A DNA stretch of 64,000 nucleotides from Streptomyces phaeoluteigriseus (GTDB lineage Bacteria; Actinomycetota; Actinomycetes; Streptomycetales; Streptomycetaceae), in assembly GCF_001896135.2 (NCBI RefSeq), contig NZ_MPOH02000011.1, positions 788,515 to 852,514 on the forward strand. The letters run 5' to 3'. Under the pieces are notes generated by a model. The model was given only the letters and a program-made list of their open reading frames with translations. It was not told where the DNA came from and searched no databases. The number at the start of each line of letters is the position of its first letter. The stretch's first letter is position 1. Shown piece after piece: positions 59,973 to 64,000 of this stretch. Position numbers and translations under genes: made by a program.

Positions 59973-60437
59973 GTGAGCGAAAAGGCGAGCGTCCTGCAAG
60001 GCTTCAAAGCCTTCCTGATGCGCGGGAACGTCGTCGATCTGGCAGTCGCGGTGGTGATCGGCGCGGCCTTCACCAACATCGTCAACTCGGTGGTCAAAGG
60101 GGTCATCAATCCGCTGATCGGGGCCATCGGGACGAAGAACCTGGACAGTTACCACTCCTGCATCAAGGGACCCTGCACCGGTTCGGGCGACGCCGCCACG
60201 GGTGTCCGGATCCTGTGGGGCTCCGTGCTCGGCGCGACGCTGACCTTCGTGATCACGGCGGCCGTCGTCTACTTCCTGATGGTCCTGCCGATGTCGAAGT
60301 ACCTGGCGAAGATGGAGGCCCGCAGGAAGGCCAAGGAGGGCACGCAGGAGGTCCTGGAGATCACCGAGCTGGAGGTGCTCAAGGAGATCCGCGACGCCCT
60401 GGTCGCCCAGCGCGGCTCCGGGCACGGCGAGCGGTAG
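59973..60437 (+). CDS. mscL: Large-conductance mechanosensitive channel MscL
   Basis: A 154-residue channel opened by membrane tension during osmotic downshock. N-terminal amphipathic helix and TM1 VLQGFKAFLMRGNVVDLAVAVVIGAAFTNIVNSVVKGVINPLIG, a periplasmic loop containing two Cys, TM2 LGATLTFVITAAVVYFLMVLPM, and a charged C-terminal coiled coil (KEGTQEVLEITELEVLKEIRDAL). GTG 59973 with GAGGAG 10 nt upstream. The dyad GGTTGCGGA...TCCACAACC (59919-59946) lies in the promoter region. Confidence 0.95.
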   Translation: MSEKASVLQGFKAFLMRGNVVDLAVAVVIGAAFTNIVNSVVKGVINPLIGAIGTKNLDSYHSCIKGPCTGSGDAATGVRILWGSVLGATLTFVITAAVVYFLMVLPMSKYLAKMEARRKAKEGTQEVLEITELEVLKEIRDALVAQRGSGHGER

Positions 60438-60525
60438 CGACAGCAGTAGCGGCAGCGGTGGCCGTTGTCGTGGTGGCCGTCCTGTGCGGGGCCCTGTCGG
60501 CGGTCGTCCGCCGGGTCCGCCGGGT

Positions 60526-60708
60526 TCAGATGTGGTGGGGCGGCTTCTCGTCGAGGAAGCGCTTGAGGTCGGCCGCGCTGTCGCCGCCGGCTCCTGGCCG
60601 CTCGCCCCACCCGTGGTCCGTGTCGTCCGAGGACTGCCGGTCCAGCGGGTCGTCGAAGATCAGCGCGGCCTTCGGCTCGCGCGGCTCGGGGGCGGCGGGG
60701 GTGCTCAT
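60526..60708 (-). CDS. Small conserved hypothetical protein (60 residues)
   Basis: STPAAPEPREPKAALIFDDPLDRQSSDDTDHGWGERPGAGGDSAADLKRFLDEKPPHHI. The C-terminal DLKRFLDEKPPHH and the Asp-rich core are recalled from small Streptomyces proteins in this position. No domain known; acidic and probably cytoplasmic. GGAGGC 5 nt before ATG 60708 supports translation. Located between mscL and ltrA on the opposite strand. Confidence 0.75.
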   Translation of the reverse strand: MSTPAAPEPREPKAALIFDDPLDRQSSDDTDHGWGERPGAGGDSAADLKRFLDEKPPHHI

Positions 60709-60910
60709 GCCTCCAGCGTACGGCCCCGGGTGCGGGCGACGGGGCGAGCCGGGGCACCGGCCTGGGCGCCCCTCGACCGCCGACCGGACCCCGACCTCCC
60801 GGACCCGTCGGCGCCCTCCTGAGGTGCCCCTTCGCGCGCGCCCCGCCCTGTCACCCGCCCATGCGCTCCTCGGCAAGAGTTTCCCAGGGTTATCTGCTGT
60901 GCTGGGACCC

Positions 60911-62161
60911 ATGACGACCAGTCCCCCTCCGCCGCCTTCCTCCGCCTCTCCCTCCCCGGGCGCACCGACGCACGCCCAGCCGCTGCGCAGGCTCACCGCG
61001 CGCGGACGGGGTGAGGCCCACCGTGCCGCCTCCCCGCTGGAGCTGTTCTTCGACCTGTGTTTCGTCGTGGCCATCGCCCAGGCGGGCATGCAGCTGGTGC
61101 ACGCCGTGGCGGAGTCCCACGCGGGGGAGGGAATCCTCGACTACGCGATGGTCTTCTTCGCCATCTGGTGGGCCTGGATGAACTTCACCTGGTTCGCCTC
61201 GGCGTACGACAACGACGACGTCCTCTACCGGGTCGTCACCCTCATACAGATCGCCGGGGTCCTGGTCCTCGCCGCCGGGGTGTCGCGGGCGTTCGAGGAC
61301 CACGACTTCCTGGCCGTCGTGCTGGGCTACGTGATCATGCGGCTCGCCATGACCGCGCAGTGGCTGCGCGTCGCGAGGTCGAGCGAGGGCCCGGAGAGAA
61401 CGATGGCGCTGCGGTACGCCGGTGGCGTGGCGCTCTGCCAGGTCGGCTGGCTGGGGCTGCTGTTCGTGCCCGATGGAGGCAAGCCCTGGCTGTTCCTGGT
61501 GATGGCGCTGCTGGAGATGTGCGTTCCCGTCCTCGCGGAGAAGGACCACCCGACCTCCTGGCACCCGCACCACATCGCCGAGCGTTACGGCCTGTTCACG
61601 ATCATCGTGCTCGGCGAGACGATCGCCGCGGCCACGATCGCCGTGAAGGTCGGCATCGACGAGAACGACGCGCTCGACGAACTGCTCCCGATCGCCGCGG
61701 GCGGGCTGCTGATCATCTTCTCCGCGTGGTGGATCTACTTCGTGGTGCCCATCCACGGCCGGCTGCGCTCCAGCAAGGAGGCCTTCCAGTGGGGCTACGG
61801 CCACTACGTCGTCTTCGCCTCGGCCGCCGCGATCGGCGCGGGCCTGGAGGTGGCCGTCGAGCAGGCGGTCGGCAAGGCGCACCTGACGACGCTCACCGCT
61901 TCGGCGGCGGTGACACTGCCGACGGCGCTGTATCTACTGACCGTCTGGGCGCTGCACTCCCGCCACTTCAAGGTGGGCCTCGCCCAGCAGTCCGTGCTTC
62001 CGGTCACCGCCCTGCTGGTGATCTGCTGCACCTTCCTCGGTGACTGGGCGGTCCTCGCGGCGGGCCTGGTGTCGGCGCTGGCAGTGGCCACCGGGACGAC
62101 GCTGACGGCACGCATGGTCGCGCGGAAGAAGTCGCAGCACGGTGCGACGGAGGCGGTGTGA
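60911..62161 (+). CDS. Low temperature requirement A (LtrA) family membrane protein
   Basis: A 416-residue protein with about ten membrane helices: ASPLELFFDLCFVVAIAQAGMQLVHAV (family signature ELFFDLVFV), WWAWMNFTWFASAYDNDDVLYRV, HIAERYGLFTIIVLGETIAAATIAV (the ERFGLFxIIxLGE block). Function of LtrA is unknown. It starts at ATG 60911 after a Pro-rich N-terminus. The stop codon lies inside a 28-bp tandem repeat that duplicates the last codons. Confidence 0.9.
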   Translation: MTTSPPPPPSSASPSPGAPTHAQPLRRLTARGRGEAHRAASPLELFFDLCFVVAIAQAGMQLVHAVAESHAGEGILDYAMVFFAIWWAWMNFTWFASAYDNDDVLYRVVTLIQIAGVLVLAAGVSRAFEDHDFLAVVLGYVIMRLAMTAQWLRVARSSEGPERTMALRYAGGVALCQVGWLGLLFVPDGGKPWLFLVMALLEMCVPVLAEKDHPTSWHPHHIAERYGLFTIIVLGETIAAATIAVKVGIDENDALDELLPIAAGGLLIIFSAWWIYFVVPIHGRLRSSKEAFQWGYGHYVVFASAAAIGAGLEVAVEQAVGKAHLTTLTASAAVTLPTALYLLTVWALHSRHFKVGLAQQSVLPVTALLVICCTFLGDWAVLAAGLVSALAVATGTTLTARMVARKKSQHGATEAV

Positions 62162-62220
62162 GGGCGGCCGTGCGACGGAGGCGGTGTGAGGGCGGCCGTA
62201 TGACGGAGGCGGTGTGAGGA
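62142..62220. repeat. 28-bp tandem repeat across the ltrA stop codon
   Basis: A unit starting GTGCGACGGAGGCGG and ending AGGGCGGCC is repeated perfectly at 62142-62169 and 62170-62197, with a third partial copy to 62220. The first copy contains the last five codons and stop of ltrA, so the later copies are a 3'-end duplication. Confidence 0.85.
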
Positions 62221-62269
62221 AGGGTGCGACAGCCGCCCCGCCGGACGGGGGGCGGGCCAGACTGGGGCC

Positions 62270-63327
62270 ATGACAGTTGACGCTCTGACAGTCGGTGCTC
62301 TGACGGATGTCTCGGGGATGCGGGTGGGGCATGCCTCTCGTACCGGTGACGGGTGGCTGACCGGCACCACGGTCGCCTCGCGCCGGAGGGCGGGGCGGTG
62401 GCCGCCGTGGATGTGCGCGGCGGTGGCCCCGGTACCAAGGAGACCGACGCCCTCGACCCGCGCAATGTGGTGCAGCGTGTGGACGCGGTCGTGCTGACCG
62501 GCGGCAGCGCCTACGGACTCGACGCGGCGTCCGGGGTGATGGCCTGGCTGGAGGAGCGTGGCCGCGGGGTGCCGGTCGGCGCGGACCCCGCGCACGTCGT
62601 GCCGGTGGTGCCCGCCGCGTGCGTCTTCGACCTGGGACGGGGCGGCGACTTCCGGGCCCGTCCGGACGCCGCGTTCGGCCGGGCCGCGGTGGAGGCCGCC
62701 GCGGCGAGCGCACCCGGCGCCCGGGTGCCGGAGGGGTGTGTGGGCGCCGGGACGGGCGCCGCGGTCGGAGCGATGAAGGGCGGGATCGGTACCGCCGCCA
62801 TCGTGCTCGACTCAGGCATCACGGTGGCCGCGCTGGTGGTGGCCAACGCGGCGGGCTCGGTCATGGACCCGGAAACGGGCGTGCTGTACGGGGAGTTGTT
62901 CCAGGGCCGGGTGGAGTATCCGGAGGAGCGGGTGCACGAGGCCGCCCTGCGGCGCCTGGCGGACAGTGCCGCGGCGAGCGCGCCCCCGCCGCTGAACACG
63001 ACCCTCGCGGTGGTCGCCACCGACGCGGACCTGACGAAGGCGCAGGCGCAGAAGCTGGCGGGCACGGCGCACGACGGCATCGCCCGTGCCGTACGGCCGG
63101 TGCATCTGCTGCACGACGGGGACACGGTGTTCGCACTGGCGACGGGTGCGCGTCCGCTCGGCACCGGCCCTGTCGGCAGCGCGCACCCACTCGCCCTGAA
63201 CGACGTTCTCGCGGCGGGCGCGGACATGGTGACACGGGCGATCGTGCGGGCGGTACGGGCCGCGGAGCCGGTGACGGAGGCCGGCGGGACCTGGCCGTCG
63301 TACGAGGAGCTGTACGGGGGCCGGTAG
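62270..63327 (+). pseudogene. DmpA-like P1 family peptidase, frame broken once
   Basis: Two frames join to about 352 residues. First: VGALTDVSGMRVGHASRTGDGWLTGTTV; second: LAPEGGAVAAVDVRGGGPGTKETDALDPRNVVQRVDAVVLTGGSAYGLDAASGVMAWLEERGRGVPVG, GCVGAGTGAAVGAMKGGIGTA, and the nucleophile region LNTTLAVVATDADLTKAQAQKLA. The family (S58/P1) is self-processed to give an N-terminal nucleophile and acts on N-terminal D- or L-residues. Join near 62380: GGTCGCC^TCGCGCC lacks one C; span 1058 nt fits. Confidence 0.9.
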
Positions 63328-63475
63328 GCAAGTCGCGTCAGGAGGCGGGTCATTGTCCCGGTTCTGTCACGCGATGGGTTCAGCGGCGGACGGCGGGAAC
63401 CCCAGCGGCCGTGGTGGTCCTCTTCTCCCACGTACTGGAGCGGATCACGCACAACACACGAAGCTGGAGCAGCCC

Positions 63476-64000
63476 GTGACAACGCCGAACAAAACAGCGC
63501 GGCGCGCACTGGGGGCCTGTGCCGCCCTGGTGGTCGGCGCCCTCACCCTGACCGCCTGCGGTGGCAGCGCCAACGCCGAGGACAAGAACAACAAGGGCGG
63601 TGGGGAATCCGCCGGGACGAGGACCGCGAAGATCGTCATCTCGGCCGAGGACGGTTCGACAGGCGCGTCGATCAACAGCACGGGCGTGAAGGTGAGCGAC
63701 GGCCGGCTGGCCACCGTGAAGATGACGGTGGCGGGGACGCAGCAGGTCGTGGCGGGCTCGCTGGCGGCGGACGGCAGCAGCTGGAAGCCGAAGGAGCAGC
63801 TGGAGCGCGGGACGAAGTACGAGATATCGGCGACCGCGAAGGGCGCGGACGGCCGGACGGTGGCGGCCGACTCGGTCTTCACGACGGTGTCCCCGGCGAA
63901 CAGCTTCATCGGGACGTACACGCCGGACAACGGCACGACGGTCGGTGTCGGGATGCCGGTGTCGTTCACCTTCGACAAGGCCATCGAAGACAAGAAGGCC
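63476..64000 (+). CDS. L,D-transpeptidase lipoprotein, 5' part
   Basis: The gene runs past the window end (175 codons seen). A lipoprotein signal peptide KTARRALGACAALVVGALTLTACGG has the lipobox LTAC. Then come Ig-like repeats, AKIVISAEDGSTGASINSTGVKVSDGRLATVKM and TPDNGTTVGVGMPVSFTFDKAIED, that match the N-terminal Ig modules of actinobacterial LdtMt2-like L,D-transpeptidases; the YkuD catalytic domain would lie beyond 64000. These enzymes form 3-3 peptidoglycan cross-links. GTG 63476 with GGAG 9 nt upstream. Confidence 0.85.
   Translation, partial: MTTPNKTARRALGACAALVVGALTLTACGGSANAEDKNNKGGGESAGTRTAKIVISAEDGSTGASINSTGVKVSDGRLATVKMTVAGTQQVVAGSLAADGSSWKPKEQLERGTKYEISATAKGADGRTVAADSVFTTVSPANSFIGTYTPDNGTTVGVGMPVSFTFDKAIEDKKA

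Noticed and set aside
2943..63327. Programmed ribosomal frameshifting as explanation of the split genes
   Set aside because: Nine unrelated genes in one window share the same direction and a C-run/CCG context but have no slippery heptamer or downstream pseudoknot in common; error is simpler.

Overview
The window is high-G+C actinobacterial chromosome, almost certainly Streptomyces. Supporting signs are the very strong G/C third-position bias, frequent GTG starts and GTGA/ATGA stop-start overlaps, an SsgA-like sporulation protein, the SepX/Glp divisome pair, an actinobacterial protein O-mannosyltransferase, paired XRE-DUF5753/DUF397 regulators, rare TTA codons and DnaA-box-like TTGTCCACA. No rRNA, phage, transposase or CRISPR array was seen. 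There is one tRNA, tRNA-Ala(CGC).

Layout. 0.4-10.5 kb holds cell-envelope and housekeeping genes: an Rpf-like muralytic enzyme, TatD nuclease, a zinc-ribbon protein, a tandem-repeat patch, 16S rRNA methyltransferase RsmI, protein mannosyltransferase, two tandem penicillin-binding proteins and an SsgE-type protein. 10.7-15.6 kb holds an ECF-type Co/Ni importer (MN-Q-O) running into ohrR, then ohr and a serine hydrolase. 15.7-25.3 kb holds small stress proteins, arylamine N-acetyltransferase, a lamin-tail secreted protein, an MMPL exporter with its TetR regulator, and a divergent tricorn-type protease. 25.6-31.4 kb holds an SDR / alpha-beta hydrolase / flavin monooxygenase operon with a divergent MerR regulator, then exonuclease III. 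31.5-37.8 kb is an accessory island: XRE/DUF397 regulators, a helix-turn-helix-TPR regulator with a NUDIX protein, and a divergent, translationally coupled operon of a clavaminate-synthase-like oxygenase, GHKL ATPase, 93-residue unknown, CYTH protein and MoaA-like radical SAM enzyme. 37.8-41.9 kb holds a two-component system with a TTA codon in the regulator and a divergent membrane-anchored beta-lactamase-family protein. 41.9-44.7 kb is a small accessory patch (acyl-CoA carboxylase epsilon-like, a MetK, an SbnB-like dehydrogenase) next to tRNA-Ala. 44.8-51.2 kb is the conserved galU-glp(moeA)-moaC-mog-acetyltransferase-sepX string with 5-formyl-THF cyclo-ligase divergent to galU. 51.3-64 kb holds penicillin acylase, K+/H+-type antiporter, MFS exporter, a CIRCE-preceded FmdB protein, MTA phosphorylase, a SAF-domain protein, MscL, LtrA, a DmpA-like peptidase and the 5' end of an L,D-transpeptidase lipoprotein.

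A striking global property is that nine genes, most of them conserved (zinc-ribbon protein, rsmI, serine hydrolase, tricorn, sepX, moaC, galU, antiporter, DmpA-like), are each split into two frames in a way that one restored base repairs, and metK is broken at its start. Wherever the break can be resolved it lies in a C-run next to G. This looks like systematic consensus error (lost C in CCG contexts) rather than gene decay. The reading frames given for those genes are therefore composite and are typed as pseudogene only because the sequence as supplied is not open.
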